Source: CAYMWF01 sp964394085 [NCBI: uncultured Gemmatimonadota bacterium] (GTDB lineage: Bacteria; GCA-2686955; CAYMWF01). Taken from it: DNA of 45,301 bases. Location: positions 1 to 45,301 of the forward strand of contig CAYMWF010000041.1 of assembly GCA_964394085.1 (NCBI GenBank). Direction: 5' to 3'. The notes beneath the pieces are model-generated. The model was not told the origin of the DNA. It ran no database searches and saw only the letters and a program-made list of their open reading frames with translations. The position numbers were made by a program, and so were the translations under genes. This document shows positions 1 through 7,986 of the stretch, in pieces (within the stretch, counting starts at the first letter, position 1; the number at the start of each line of letters is the position of its first letter).

Positions 1-566
1 AAAACGCGAATATATACCAAATAATTCCCTTTGTCAAATCCGCCGATCGCGCAACTAGTTGCTATGTATAGAGTTACAGCCCCGCATGGCTTGTTTCTAA
101 GCGATTTCAGGCAGGCCTTCCGGCAAAAACTCCAATATTTTTCGGCAGATATGAGGAGAGGCCGTGTGAGACGGTTTTCGAGCGTATCCTTGAAGGAGTC
201 ATGTCCGCGGCATAACCACAAAAAGAATAAAAAAATTTTGAAAAAATAAATGACCGGTAAAATGAATACACAGGAAATTATCCCCCGGAGAACGAACAAC
301 ATTTTCAATAACCCGACTTTGTCAGTGGGAGCAGTTTTCAAGGTGCAGCGGGAGCAGTTATCAAAGTAAGGATGGAATCCGCACGCAAGCCATATTCCCG
401 CCGTGACGAAAACAGGGCGGGACCGAGAAAGGAGGAAAGAAAGAGGAAGAGGAAGTAAAGAAATGGAGACATGGAAAGAAGGAAAGAAGGAGACTGGTAG
501 GATATGATGTGAAAAGGCTGGTTTTACCGTTTGGAATGGAATCGCTGATTTTTTATACCGGCTAAG
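1..566. other. No confident gene; AT-rich start then purine-rich tract
   Basis: I see no supportable gene here. The only open frame of note (31-249, TTG start, 72 codons) has no convincing ribosome-binding site and no recognisable domain. The first 300 bases are AT-richer than the rest of the window, which could mean the decayed end of a mobile element. Bases about 425-492 form an almost pure purine tract of GGAAAGAAGG-type repeats. Confidence 0.5.
325..364 (+). repeat. Two-copy 17-bp direct repeat
   Basis: GTGGGAGCAGTTTTCAA (325-341) recurs as GCGGGAGCAGTTATCAA (348-364), with two mismatches and 23 bp between starts. Closely spaced short repeats of this type occur at the ends of some IS elements, such as the IS21 group. 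No transposase is present, so an IS-end remnant is only a guess. Confidence 0.5.
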
Positions 567-715
567 GATTCAGCTTCTTGCACCGCCGCGGATTAGAGAG
601 ATTCGAACCTGCCGGAGGTATGGTGTGCTTGAGTGGGATCATAATCTGAGATTCAGCTTCTTGCACCGCCGCGGATTAGAGAGAATCGAACCTGCCGGTG
701 GTATGGTGTGCTTGA
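567..715 (+). repeat. 66-bp direct duplication upstream of tldD
   Basis: Copy 1 (567-632) and copy 2 (650-715) are nearly identical over 66 bp; the visible differences are single bases such as GAGATTCG versus GAATCG and GGAGG versus GGTGG. Period is 83 bp, so the 17-bp spacer belongs to the unit. A weaker third copy starts near 731 (TGAGACTCTGCTTTTTCC against TGAGATTCAGCTTCTTGC). The repeat ends before the chosen tldD start, so it probably lies in the leader or promoter region. Confidence 0.85.
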
Positions 716-837
716 TTTGCATGACGTCTGAGACTCTGCTTTTTCCGACGGCGCGAAAAGGGTGGCATGCCCGGGCGCGGTTCGATATACTGAAGGGTTC
801 TATAGCGCTGATTGTTGAAACCGACGCGGAGAAGAAG

Positions 838-2217
838 ATGAAAGACCAGGTCGAAGCAGTAATAAACAGTCTGAAACACAAGGTGGATTACCTCGATATC
901 CGGGTGGAGGATTTCATCCTGACCGAAATCACCATCAAGGGCGAGAATGTGGAAATCCTCAAGGAAGCGATCGAGAAGGGCGGCTGCGTCAGGGCCATCC
1001 ACAGGGGCGGCTCCGGGTTCGCCAGCTTCAACCACATGGATCGCATGGAAGAATATGCGAAACTCGCCATCGACCAGGCCCGGCTTACCGGGAAAGAGAA
1101 GACTGAGCTTGCCGAAGTTCCGGTGGTCCGCGACGATTCATCCTATCCGTTTAAAAGGAATCCCGCCGAGGTTCCGATCGCCGAAAAACTGGACATCCTC
1201 AAAGGGTACAGCGACCTGATCCTTTCGGCGGGAGGGCGGATCAAAACCTCCTCCATCCGGTACCGCGATTTCTACAAGACGACGGTATTCGGGAATTCGG
1301 AGGGTTCGCTGATCTCTTGGAAGCATGCCGACATGGGATGCGGTCTCTCGGCGGTTTCGGTTGAGAACGGCCAGATGCAGATGGGATACGTCGGCGCCGG
1401 AAGCTCCGACGACTTCAATGTCCTTCTCGGTCAGGAGGAGAGGCTCCGCCAAGCCTGCCGGACCGCGGAAGCGCTTCTCGACGCCCCGATTATCAAGAGC
1501 GGCAAATACACCGTCATCACTGATCCGCACCTGTCGGGCACCTTCGTTCACGAGGCATTCGGCCACATCAGCGAAGCTGAAAAAGTTTACGAGAACGAGA
1601 AACTGCTCGAGCTGATGCAGCTGGGTGCAGTGTTCGGGCGCCCGATCCTCAACATCTACGATACGGGGCTCACGGCCGGCAGCAGGGGGTTCCTCCAGTA
1701 CGACGAGGAAGGCGTGGCCGCAGGACGCACCGACCTGATACGGGAAGGCCGCCTGGTGGGAAGGCTTCACACGAGAGAGACCGCCGGCAAACTCGGAGAA
1801 GAGGCGACGGGCTCGGCCCGCGCGGTCAACTACCACTTCCCTCCTTTTCCGAGGATGCGGAACACCTGCATCGGCGGTGGAGACGCCTCCTTCGAGGAGA
1901 TGCTCTCGGATATCGAGGAAGGGGTCTACGCTGTGGAAGCCTTCGGCGGCCAGGCCGAGGAGATGTTCACCTTCACCGCCGGAAGGGCGTACATGATCAG
2001 GAACGGCAGGATCGAGGAGATGGTCAAAAACGTCACGCTTTCGGGCAGCCTTTTCGAAACCATGAAGAACATCGACATGATTGGGAACGATTATACACAG
2101 GTCGAGGGCGGCGGCGGCTGCGGCAAAGGAGACGGCTGGAAGTTCCAGTTCCCGCTGCCCGTGGCGAACGGGTCGCCCCACATCCGGATCCGCGACCTGG
2201 TGGTCGGCGGCGAATAA
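838..2217 (+). CDS. tldD: TldD-type metalloprotease subunit
   Basis: TldD pairs with TldE to form a cytoplasmic zinc protease that degrades or trims unfolded peptides (known substrates include the microcin B17 precursor and CcdA). Seen here: 459 residues, the usual family length; the metal-binding HExxxH motif as HEAFGH (H238, E239, H243); and the late glycine-rich segment with Cys428 (GGGGCGKGDGW), matching the third metal ligand known in TldD. An open frame extends upstream to 625, but I chose the ATG at 838: it has GGAG six bases upstream, gives a normal N-terminus (MKDQVEAV), and the upstream part lies in duplicated DNA. The partner tldE follows on the same strand after a minisatellite spacer of 283 bp. 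The pair is probably one operon. Confidence 0.93.
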   Translation: MKDQVEAVINSLKHKVDYLDIRVEDFILTEITIKGENVEILKEAIEKGGCVRAIHRGGSGFASFNHMDRMEEYAKLAIDQARLTGKEKTELAEVPVVRDDSSYPFKRNPAEVPIAEKLDILKGYSDLILSAGGRIKTSSIRYRDFYKTTVFGNSEGSLISWKHADMGCGLSAVSVENGQMQMGYVGAGSSDDFNVLLGQEERLRQACRTAEALLDAPIIKSGKYTVITDPHLSGTFVHEAFGHISEAEKVYENEKLLELMQLGAVFGRPILNIYDTGLTAGSRGFLQYDEEGVAAGRTDLIREGRLVGRLHTRETAGKLGEEATGSARAVNYHFPPFPRMRNTCIGGGDASFEEMLSDIEEGVYAVEAFGGQAEEMFTFTAGRAYMIRNGRIEEMVKNVTLSGSLFETMKNIDMIGNDYTQVEGGGGCGKGDGWKFQFPLPVANGSPHIRIRDLVVGGE

Positions 2218-2241
2218 CTCAGGAAGAGCGAAACTGAGATC

Positions 2242-2431
2242 AGGGAGTGGAACCAAGGCCGTGGAGCGGAACCAAGGCCGCGGAGTGGAACCAAGGCCGT
2301 GGAGCGGAACCAAGGCCGTGGAGTGGAACCAAGGCCGTGGAGGGGCATTCAGGCCAAGGAGCGGAACCAGGGCCGAGGAGCGGAGCCAGGGCCAAGGAGC
2401 GGAACCAGGGCCGAGGAGCGGCCGTGTAACC
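2242..2431 (+). repeat. 19-bp minisatellite between tldD and tldE, about 10 units
   Basis: Ten consecutive 19-bp units of the type GTGGAGCGGAACCAAGGCC run from 2242 to 2431. The first five end in CCAAGGCC and the later ones in CCAGGGCC; the sixth (2337-2355) is the most diverged. The period is not a multiple of three and the array lies outside both reading frames. It occupies most of the gap between two genes whose products must pair, so copy number could affect the transcript between them. Confidence 0.93.
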
Positions 2432-2500
2432 GCGGAGCGAAGTAAAGAGCCCGAGTCAAAGCACAGGGCGCGGGTTGAAACATATTGAAAGGAGCATGCC

Positions 2501-3865
2501 GTGTCTGGCATCGAGGAATATATCCTGGAATACGCGTCGGAGCGAGCGGACGAGGTCGAGATCTTTTCGATGGACGAGACTCTCGGTCTGATCGGGTTCG
2601 AAAACAACAGGCTCAAATCGATCGAGCAGCTCGAGAACGTGGGTATCGCCCTGAGATTGATAAAAAACGGGAAGCTGGGCGAAGGTTACGCCACGGATCT
2701 TACGCAGGCAGGCGCAAAGGAGCTGGTGGACAGGGTAAGCGACCTGGCCGTTCTCGGCGGACCGGTTCCGTTCAGGGTCGCGGCCGGTGCCGACTACCCT
2801 GAGATCGACCTGGCCGATCCCGCCGTGGAGGCGATACCGGACGAAGACCAGGTGGCTCTCGGGCAGAGGCTGCTGACGGGCATCCGCGCGAGACTGCCCC
2901 ATGTCCTGGCCCACATCACCTTCGCGAAAACCCGCACCGGAGTCCGTGTTCTTACTTCCCGCGGGGCAGATGCTTCATTTACGAGGATGGTTGCATCCTC
3001 CGGCATAGGGCTCGAGCTGATCGAAGGGAAAAGCGTGATACAGATGTCGGCGGCGGATCGCGGCCTGCATCCCTCCGACAGGTTCGAGGAAACCGTCGAT
3101 ACAGCGGTGAAAGATATGGAAATCGCACGGAACCACGCTTCGATCACGCCGGGAAAGCACAAAGTGATCTTCGCGCCCGACACCCTCGGAGATGTGTTCA
3201 TGGCCTTCATGGACGGCATCAACGGGCGGCTCGTCGCCAAGGGACTGAGCCCTCTCACCGGCAGAATCGGCGACCGTATCCTCAACGAAAAAATCACCAT
3301 AACCGACGACAACCTCCACCCGGAAGGGCTCTTCTCGTCGCCGATGGACGACGAAGGAACCCCCGGCCAGCGAACCGTAATCATCGAAAACGGCGTGCTC
3401 AGAAACTACCTGCACGATCTGCGCTCGTCCGCAGAGCTCGACATGGCGCCGACAGGCAACGGTTTCCGCTCACTGCCTCTCGAGCTGACCAGGCATTACC
3501 GGACCCCGGCCACGGTGGATCCCTCCAACCTGTTCCTGGAGCCCGGCGACACTCCATACGAAAACATGCTGAAGGATGTGGACCTGGGCATAGAGATACG
3601 GCATATCACGGGAATCCTGCTCGGGAACCTGACCAACGGCGACTTCTCGGGCAACCTGGAGCTGGCTTATCTTATCGAAAACGGCAAACGGGTGGGCCGT
3701 ATCAGGGACACGATGGTTTTCGGCAATTTCTACAAGGTGTTCAACGAGAACCTGCTCGCCGTGGGCGACGCGACCGCGTGCACCGGTCTCTTCGCGGGTT
3801 CTTCGGGATCCATGTACATTCCTCACCTTTACTGCAGGGATATTGAACTCTCGGGAAAAAGCTGA
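2501..3865 (+). CDS. tldE: TldE/PmbA-type protease subunit
   Basis: Non-catalytic partner of TldD; the heterodimer forms a closed chamber in which TldD supplies the metal site. The 454-residue length is typical. Matching features are the N-terminal EEYILEYASERADEVEIF, the central ITPGKHKVIFAPDTLGDVF, the conserved-type SSPMDDEGTPGQRTVIIENG, and a C-terminal GNFYKVFNENLLAVGD segment. No HExxxH motif is present, which separates it from TldD. Translation starts at GTG 2501, preceded by AAAGGAG (about 2486-2492). The gene ends in TGA, one of several places where UGA is an ordinary stop in this genome. Confidence 0.92.
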   Translation: MSGIEEYILEYASERADEVEIFSMDETLGLIGFENNRLKSIEQLENVGIALRLIKNGKLGEGYATDLTQAGAKELVDRVSDLAVLGGPVPFRVAAGADYPEIDLADPAVEAIPDEDQVALGQRLLTGIRARLPHVLAHITFAKTRTGVRVLTSRGADASFTRMVASSGIGLELIEGKSVIQMSAADRGLHPSDRFEETVDTAVKDMEIARNHASITPGKHKVIFAPDTLGDVFMAFMDGINGRLVAKGLSPLTGRIGDRILNEKITITDDNLHPEGLFSSPMDDEGTPGQRTVIIENGVLRNYLHDLRSSAELDMAPTGNGFRSLPLELTRHYRTPATVDPSNLFLEPGDTPYENMLKDVDLGIEIRHITGILLGNLTNGDFSGNLELAYLIENGKRVGRIRDTMVFGNFYKVFNENLLAVGDATACTGLFAGSSGSMYIPHLYCRDIELSGKS

Positions 3866-3880
3866 CCCGGCGGGAAGCGG

Positions 3881-4100
3881 CTCCGGCGGCGGCGAGCGGC
3901 GGCGGCCTCTTTATCCGGAGCGGGCGACCAGGATACCGCGGCGAACCGGGAAACGGAAGGCTCCGGCGGCGGCGAGCGGCGGCGGCCTCTTTATCCGGAG
4001 CGGGCGACCAGGATACCGCGGCGAACCGGGAAACGGAAGGCTCCGGCGGCGGCGAGCGGCGGCGGCGGCGAGCGGCGGCGGCCTCTTTATCCGGAGCGGG
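3881..4100. repeat. 80-bp tandem array overlapping the glucokinase 3' end
   Basis: CTCCGGCGGCGGCGAGCGGC starts at 3881, 3961 and 4041, giving an exact 80-bp period. The third copy carries a small GGCGGCGAGC-type expansion. Each unit contains CTCTTTATCCGGAGCGGG, which is the complement of the last codons and TAA stop of the glucokinase gene (real stop at 4087-4089). The array therefore looks like serial duplication of the end of that gene plus flanking DNA into the convergent tldE-glk gap. Confidence 0.93.
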
Positions 4101-5079
4101 AGAACCAGGCAGCAGCGGCGCCGGCGAGAGGGGCGTCGGAATAGAGGATGACTTTTACGGGCATGTCGGAGAGTATCTCGGACATGTCACCTTTGCGGGC
4201 GAAGGTTTCGATGAAACCTCTTTCAAGGAACGGGAGCACTTTGGGGGGGATGCCTCCGCCGAGATAGAGCCCCCCTGTGGACAGAACCTTCACGGCCAGG
4301 TTCCCCGCTTCGGCGGCGAGAATCGACACGAACATCTCCACGGTTTTTTCACACCTCTTACTCACACTTTGCCGGCTTCCCAGGGCGACATCCGTTATTA
4401 TCGGGGTTCGATCTCCTGCAGTAGCCAGCTCCTCCGCAAGCCAGGCCGGTTCGTCACCCCCGTAACCAGTCTCCGACAGGTAATCGTAAATCCTGGCGAT
4501 ACCCGGCCCCGAGCAGACCGACTCGACGCTCACGTAATCGAGCCTGCCGCGAACGAAAAGCATCAGCCCGTCCTCATCGGGACCGGCGGGAGCGAAACCG
4601 GCGTGGCCTCCTTCCGACGGGCAAACGCGGAACCCGTCGCCGCTCCGCATCGAAAACGCCTCTCCGAGACCCGTTCCGGGCGCGATGAGGGCGATCGGTC
4701 CGTCGCTTTCGGGGCTCCCCTCCTGCAGCGTAAAAAGGTCGTCCCGGCCGAGCAGCGGCAACGCATTCGCCATGGCAGCCAGATCGTTCTGCAGGATCAT
4801 GCCTTCCGACGCGAACCGGGAGCCGATCTTTTCCGCGTCGATGAACCAGCCGAGGTTCGTTATCGTCGCCCGGTTACCGGTGACGGGACCGGCGACGCCC
4901 ATCGATATGGCGCTCACCCCGGCACCCGCGCTATCGATGAATTCCTCCAGGATATCCTCGAGACAGTTGTATTCCACACTCCGGAAAACCCGGCGGATTT
5001 CCGGCTGCCTCGGATCTCCCTCCGGCGGATAGAGCGCCAGCACGGTTTTTGTACCGCCTGCATCACCGGCGAGCAGCAT
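4087..5079 (-). CDS. glk: Glucokinase (Glk family)
   Basis: Phosphorylates glucose with ATP to glucose-6-phosphate in the cytoplasm. The 330-residue protein has the Glk family blocks in order: N-terminal phosphate loop LAGDAGGTKTVLAL, GVAGPVTGNRATITNLGW, the ND of LQNDLAAMANAL at the expected catalytic-aspartate position, the adenosine-side APGTGLGEAF, SEGGHAGFAP, and VSVESVCSGPGIARIYDYL. It fits the E. coli-type Glk family better than ROK kinases because it lacks the ROK cysteine zinc motif. A GGAG-like site precedes ATG at 5079. The last codons lie inside an 80-bp tandem array, so the C-terminus (SRSG, then stop) may differ between strains. Confidence 0.9.
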   Translation of the reverse strand: MLLAGDAGGTKTVLALYPPEGDPRQPEIRRVFRSVEYNCLEDILEEFIDSAGAGVSAISMGVAGPVTGNRATITNLGWFIDAEKIGSRFASEGMILQNDLAAMANALPLLGRDDLFTLQEGSPESDGPIALIAPGTGLGEAFSMRSGDGFRVCPSEGGHAGFAPAGPDEDGLMLFVRGRLDYVSVESVCSGPGIARIYDYLSETGYGGDEPAWLAEELATAGDRTPIITDVALGSRQSVSKRCEKTVEMFVSILAAEAGNLAVKVLSTGGLYLGGGIPPKVLPFLERGFIETFARKGDMSEILSDMPVKVILYSDAPLAGAAAAWFSRSG

Positions 5080-5166
5080 TCGAATCTCCAGTCATCCGGC
5101 CGCGGAACATCCGATCCTCGCCGGCTCTGATCGCCGTCAACGATCCGGAGTTTCCGCGAGCGGTTT

Positions 5167-5784
5167 TCATTCTTCTTCTTCCACGTCTATGATATCCGAC
5201 TCATCCATTGAAAAAGGATCATCCTCCTCAGACGATCCTCCCGGATGACGGCCATCCTCGAAGGAGCTCCTCAACCGGTCGTCAGCTGCGGGCCGCCCCC
5301 TTCCGGCGCCGGATTCCCGCTCCCGGCTCCCGCCGTCTTCGCCGGAGGATACATCGAACCAGCCGCCTCCTCCCCTTCCGGAACCGAACCCGCCGCTCAC
5401 GTTGATGGAGCCGTCGGCGATCCGGCGCTTAAGCGCATCCTTGATAGCTCCGGCCACCGCGAACCTTATTCCGGGAATGATTATCAGGAACCCCAGGGTG
5501 TCGGTTATGAAACCCGGGACGCATAGCAGAACGCCCATGATTATAAGGAGGATACCGCCGATGATTTCATCCGCGGGCATCTTCCCCCTGCCGAGCTCCT
5601 TCTGGGCCCGCGAGAGGGTGAGCAGCCCCTCCCTCCTGATGAGAGCGCCGCCCACGAGCCCGGTCAGGATGCAGAGAAGTATCGTCGTTCCGATACTGGT
5701 CCGTTCGGCGACGGCGAGCAGGATATACATCTCCGAAACCGAGAAGAACGTAACGATGATGATGAAATAAGCTATGCAGCCCAT
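5167..5784 (-). CDS. fxsA: FxsA-family membrane protein with acidic tail
   Basis: FxsA is a small inner-membrane protein known from E. coli, where overproduction relieves F-plasmid exclusion of phage T7; its normal role is unclear. The first 120 residues match the family: hydrophobic segments near 3-40 and 75-110, the stretch RTSIGTTILLCILTGLVGG, a cytoplasmic loop REGLLTLSRAQKELGRGKMP and GVLLCVPGFITDTLGFLI. Beyond about residue 125 the protein adds a glycine-rich then strongly acidic tail ending DIIDVEEEE, making it longer (205 residues) than E. coli FxsA. It lies between glk and the four-gene membrane cluster on the same strand. Confidence 0.87.
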   Translation of the reverse strand: MGCIAYFIIIVTFFSVSEMYILLAVAERTSIGTTILLCILTGLVGGALIRREGLLTLSRAQKELGRGKMPADEIIGGILLIIMGVLLCVPGFITDTLGFLIIIPGIRFAVAGAIKDALKRRIADGSINVSGGFGSGRGGGGWFDVSSGEDGGSRERESGAGRGRPAADDRLRSSFEDGRHPGGSSEEDDPFSMDESDIIDVEEEE

Positions 5785-5846
5785 GTATATACTCCGGGTT
5801 TCCGGGGTTTCTTCAACGAGTCAAAATATGTGCCGCTGCCGGACGA

Positions 5847-5934
5847 GGGCCGGTTCGACCGGCTGCAAAACCGCGTCGTGCCCGAGGGAAGCCACGCCCG
5901 TGCGGGGGCCGGTTCGGCCGGTTGCAAAACTGCG
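5847..5934. repeat. Two-copy 29-bp repeat with internal palindrome
   Basis: GGGCCGGTTCGACCGGCTGC (from 5847) recurs as GGGCCGGTTCGGCCGGTTGC (from 5906), each followed by AAAA/AAAC and C/TGCG. Each copy contains a short palindrome (CCGGTTCGACCGG or CCGGTTCGGCCGG). They lie in the roughly 200-bp gap between the membrane cluster and fxsA and could act as weak transcript-end or REP-like hairpins. Confidence 0.6.
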
Positions 5935-5981
5935 CCGCGTCCGTGGAGACCCGCCTCAGTGCGAGGGCCGGGTGGACAGGG

Positions 5982-7256
5982 CTACTGGAGTCCGAACACT
6001 TCGAACAGCCAGAAACTGCCCATCGCCGCGGAAACCACTCCCGCGACCGAAGCCACCAGCAGGATGATCTTCACGAAATCCTGCGCTTTCAGGGTTCCGA
6101 GAAGCACCGGTTCCTGGCTGAGGTAAGCGCTCGCGGCGTAAAGCTCCTCGCCGATAAGCGTGTAATCGCACGCAACGATGAAGAAGGGAAGCTGGGTGAT
6201 CGAGTCGGTTCCCGCAATCTGGATCGCGCCGGTTGAAGCGCCGGTCTCCGCCATTACGAGGGATTCGGCCCAGAACATCCCCAGGTAAAAATTCGTGGCC
6301 GGTCTTTCGCGCACGATGATACCGTCCACGGCTGCCGCGTATCCGAACTGGCTGTCGGTAATGAAGAATACGAGGTCTTCGGTGAACAGGTCGGGACGCC
6401 CGGCTGCCTGGAACGAATTCTCCACCACTTCCCGGGCGATGGTGTAGACGATCGGATCACGGTTGGGCACGATGATACGCGTTTCGTAACGGGCCGCCTT
6501 CTGGGCGATGGGCCCCAGGATGTTCAGCGAGGCGATGGTGGCCACGTCGGTCATCGACGACAGCCCGGGCACGTAGAGGATAGGGCGTCCCATCTCGGTG
6601 GCGCGCCCCACCGCTTCTTCAACGGCGTCGAGCCCCGGAATCCTTCTTATATAGAGCGAATGCCCGCGGCGCGCCTTCTCGACGTAAACCACGACCAACC
6701 CCAGAAAGACCAGAATAGACACGAGGACATTGATGCGCCTCGTATTGAAGAGGTTGCCTTTCGGGATACCGGTGAAAGGCCCCAGGGTTTCGCCGCCGCG
6801 AAGGGAGGATTCGGCGCGGATGGTAACGGAAACCTCTTCCCCGGGCGAGAGGTCCTCGAAAATGATTTCATATCTCTCAATGCCGACAGGGCGACTCTTC
6901 GACTCGACCAGCTTCTCTTCCCCTTCCCCCTGTTCGATGCTGAAGATCCACACTTCGGCACCTTCCGGGGTCCGGCCGGGAAGCCAGGTCACCGCAAGGC
7001 TCGAGCCGTTGTCGCTCTTGACGTCTGAAACGAGCGCCTCGCCTTCGGGCGGAGGGAACGGCTCGACGGCGGGCACGGAACCGCTGTCGTTTGTGACATC
7101 GGTGACGGGCACTTCGCCTTCGAGCGGGGGAAATGTCTCGAAGGCGTCGGCTGTTCCGCTGTCTTCAGGGGTGTCCGGCTCCTGAGCGATGGAAGGAACC
7201 CAGGAGATGATCGCCGTCAGCAGAAAAACCAGGCTAATTGATATCGCTGTTTTCAT
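5982..7256 (-). CDS. Exported/membrane protein, probable DUF6754-type; cluster gene 4
   Basis: Function unknown. The 424-residue protein has a signal peptide (MKTAISISLVFLLTAIISWV), a low-complexity acidic stretch in which EGEVPVTDV and EGEALVSDV repeat, a fibronectin-III-like domain (about 85-155), a membrane segment (INVLVSILVFLGLVVVYV, near 175), a conserved alpha/beta-looking domain (about 200-380; GRPILYVPGLSSMTDVATIA, ETRIIVPNRDPIVYTIARE) and a C-terminal membrane segment. I recall this domain being filed as DUF6754, unverified. I chose the ATG at 7256 because AGGAGA sits about seven bases upstream, overlapping the preceding gene's stop; the ATG at 7262 is too close to it. It is last in a tight operon with the next three genes. 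Confidence 0.82.
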   Translation of the reverse strand: MKTAISISLVFLLTAIISWVPSIAQEPDTPEDSGTADAFETFPPLEGEVPVTDVTNDSGSVPAVEPFPPPEGEALVSDVKSDNGSSLAVTWLPGRTPEGAEVWIFSIEQGEGEEKLVESKSRPVGIERYEIIFEDLSPGEEVSVTIRAESSLRGGETLGPFTGIPKGNLFNTRRINVLVSILVFLGLVVVYVEKARRGHSLYIRRIPGLDAVEEAVGRATEMGRPILYVPGLSSMTDVATIASLNILGPIAQKAARYETRIIVPNRDPIVYTIAREVVENSFQAAGRPDLFTEDLVFFITDSQFGYAAAVDGIIVRERPATNFYLGMFWAESLVMAETGASTGAIQIAGTDSITQLPFFIVACDYTLIGEELYAASAYLSQEPVLLGTLKAQDFVKIILLVASVAGVVSAAMGSFWLFEVFGLQ

Positions 7257-7266
7257 AATCATTCTC

Positions 7267-7974
7267 CTAGAGGATTCCCAGCCAGTCGATGAGAAGAAAA
7301 TCTATCCTCCCCACGAGCAGTGAAACACGGGCCATGACCGTATAACCGAAAGCCGCTCCGAAACCGACCATGAGGTAAACGATGCCGGTGTTCCTCGCGG
7401 CCTTGAGCGGGCCCTTCTGCTCGAAAGAGAAAACGAACAGCAGCATCACCGAGAGCACGCCGAGAATGATGGCCGGACCGTACAGCGCTTCCATGAAGCC
7501 CTCCAGGGACGGGTGCTGGAAGAAGAGCGCGATTTTGTTCACCGAGAAAAGGGGAACCAGCTCGCCGCCCACTTCTTCCGCGAAAGTGCCGCGTATCTGC
7601 CTGAGAATACTCGCCAGCATGATCATCGGGATCGAAAGACCCACGGAAAGCCCCATTATGAATGCTATCGGGTACCGGGTGAGCCATGAGTATTTCTTGG
7701 AAAATGAGCTTACATAACATAAAGCGATCAGAGTCGGGATGACCACCGTGTAGATTTTCACCCAGAAAGTAACGCCGGGATCGAGCAGCGCATCGATAAC
7801 CCTCGGTTTGAATACCACCCGGTAAGCGATAGCCAGGGAGTATCCTACGGACGTTCCAACGAGCAGATGCTCGGCGAATTTATACAGCGGGTTGTCCCTG
7901 TACAGAAAAGAGAAGATCGCCACGGTGCAGATCGCCGCGACCGTCTGCCATATTTTGAGTTCCACCAGCCCCAT
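7267..7974 (-). CDS. Multi-pass membrane protein, unknown function; cluster gene 3
   Basis: A 235-residue integral membrane protein with about six hydrophobic segments (for example WQTVAAICTVAIFSFLY, VVIPTLIALCYVSSF, GLSVGLSIPMIMLASIL, IILGVLSVMLLFVFSF). I recognise no characterised family. AAGGGGG lies six bases before ATG 7974. The gap to the upstream gene is only 12 bp and the stop overlaps the Shine-Dalgarno sequence of the next gene, so the four cluster genes are very likely co-transcribed. The central loop (RQIRGTFAEEVGGELVPLFS) is polar. The dense membrane content suggests it is the membrane core of a complex with its neighbours, which is an inference. Confidence 0.82.
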   Translation of the reverse strand: MGLVELKIWQTVAAICTVAIFSFLYRDNPLYKFAEHLLVGTSVGYSLAIAYRVVFKPRVIDALLDPGVTFWVKIYTVVIPTLIALCYVSSFSKKYSWLTRYPIAFIMGLSVGLSIPMIMLASILRQIRGTFAEEVGGELVPLFSVNKIALFFQHPSLEGFMEALYGPAIILGVLSVMLLFVFSFEQKGPLKAARNTGIVYLMVGFGAAFGYTVMARVSLLVGRIDFLLIDWLGIL

Positions 7975-7986
7975 GATGCCCCCTTT

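Noticed and set aside
31-249. 72-codon open frame at the left edge
   Set aside because: TTG start, no Shine-Dalgarno, no recognisable domain, and biased composition; treated as noncoding.
625-837. N-terminal extension of tldD
   Set aside because: It translates duplicated repeat DNA; the ATG at 838 has a better ribosome site and gives the normal family length.
2242-2431. CRISPR array
   Set aside because: Units are contiguous 19-bp tandem repeats with no spacers and no cas genes nearby.
1138-2616. Long 492-codon minus-strand frame over tldD
   Set aside because: Shadow of tldD and of the 19-bp array; low-complexity product with no domain.
4369-5130. 253-codon plus-strand frame opposite glk
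   Set aside because: Antisense shadow of a clearly conserved glucokinase gene.
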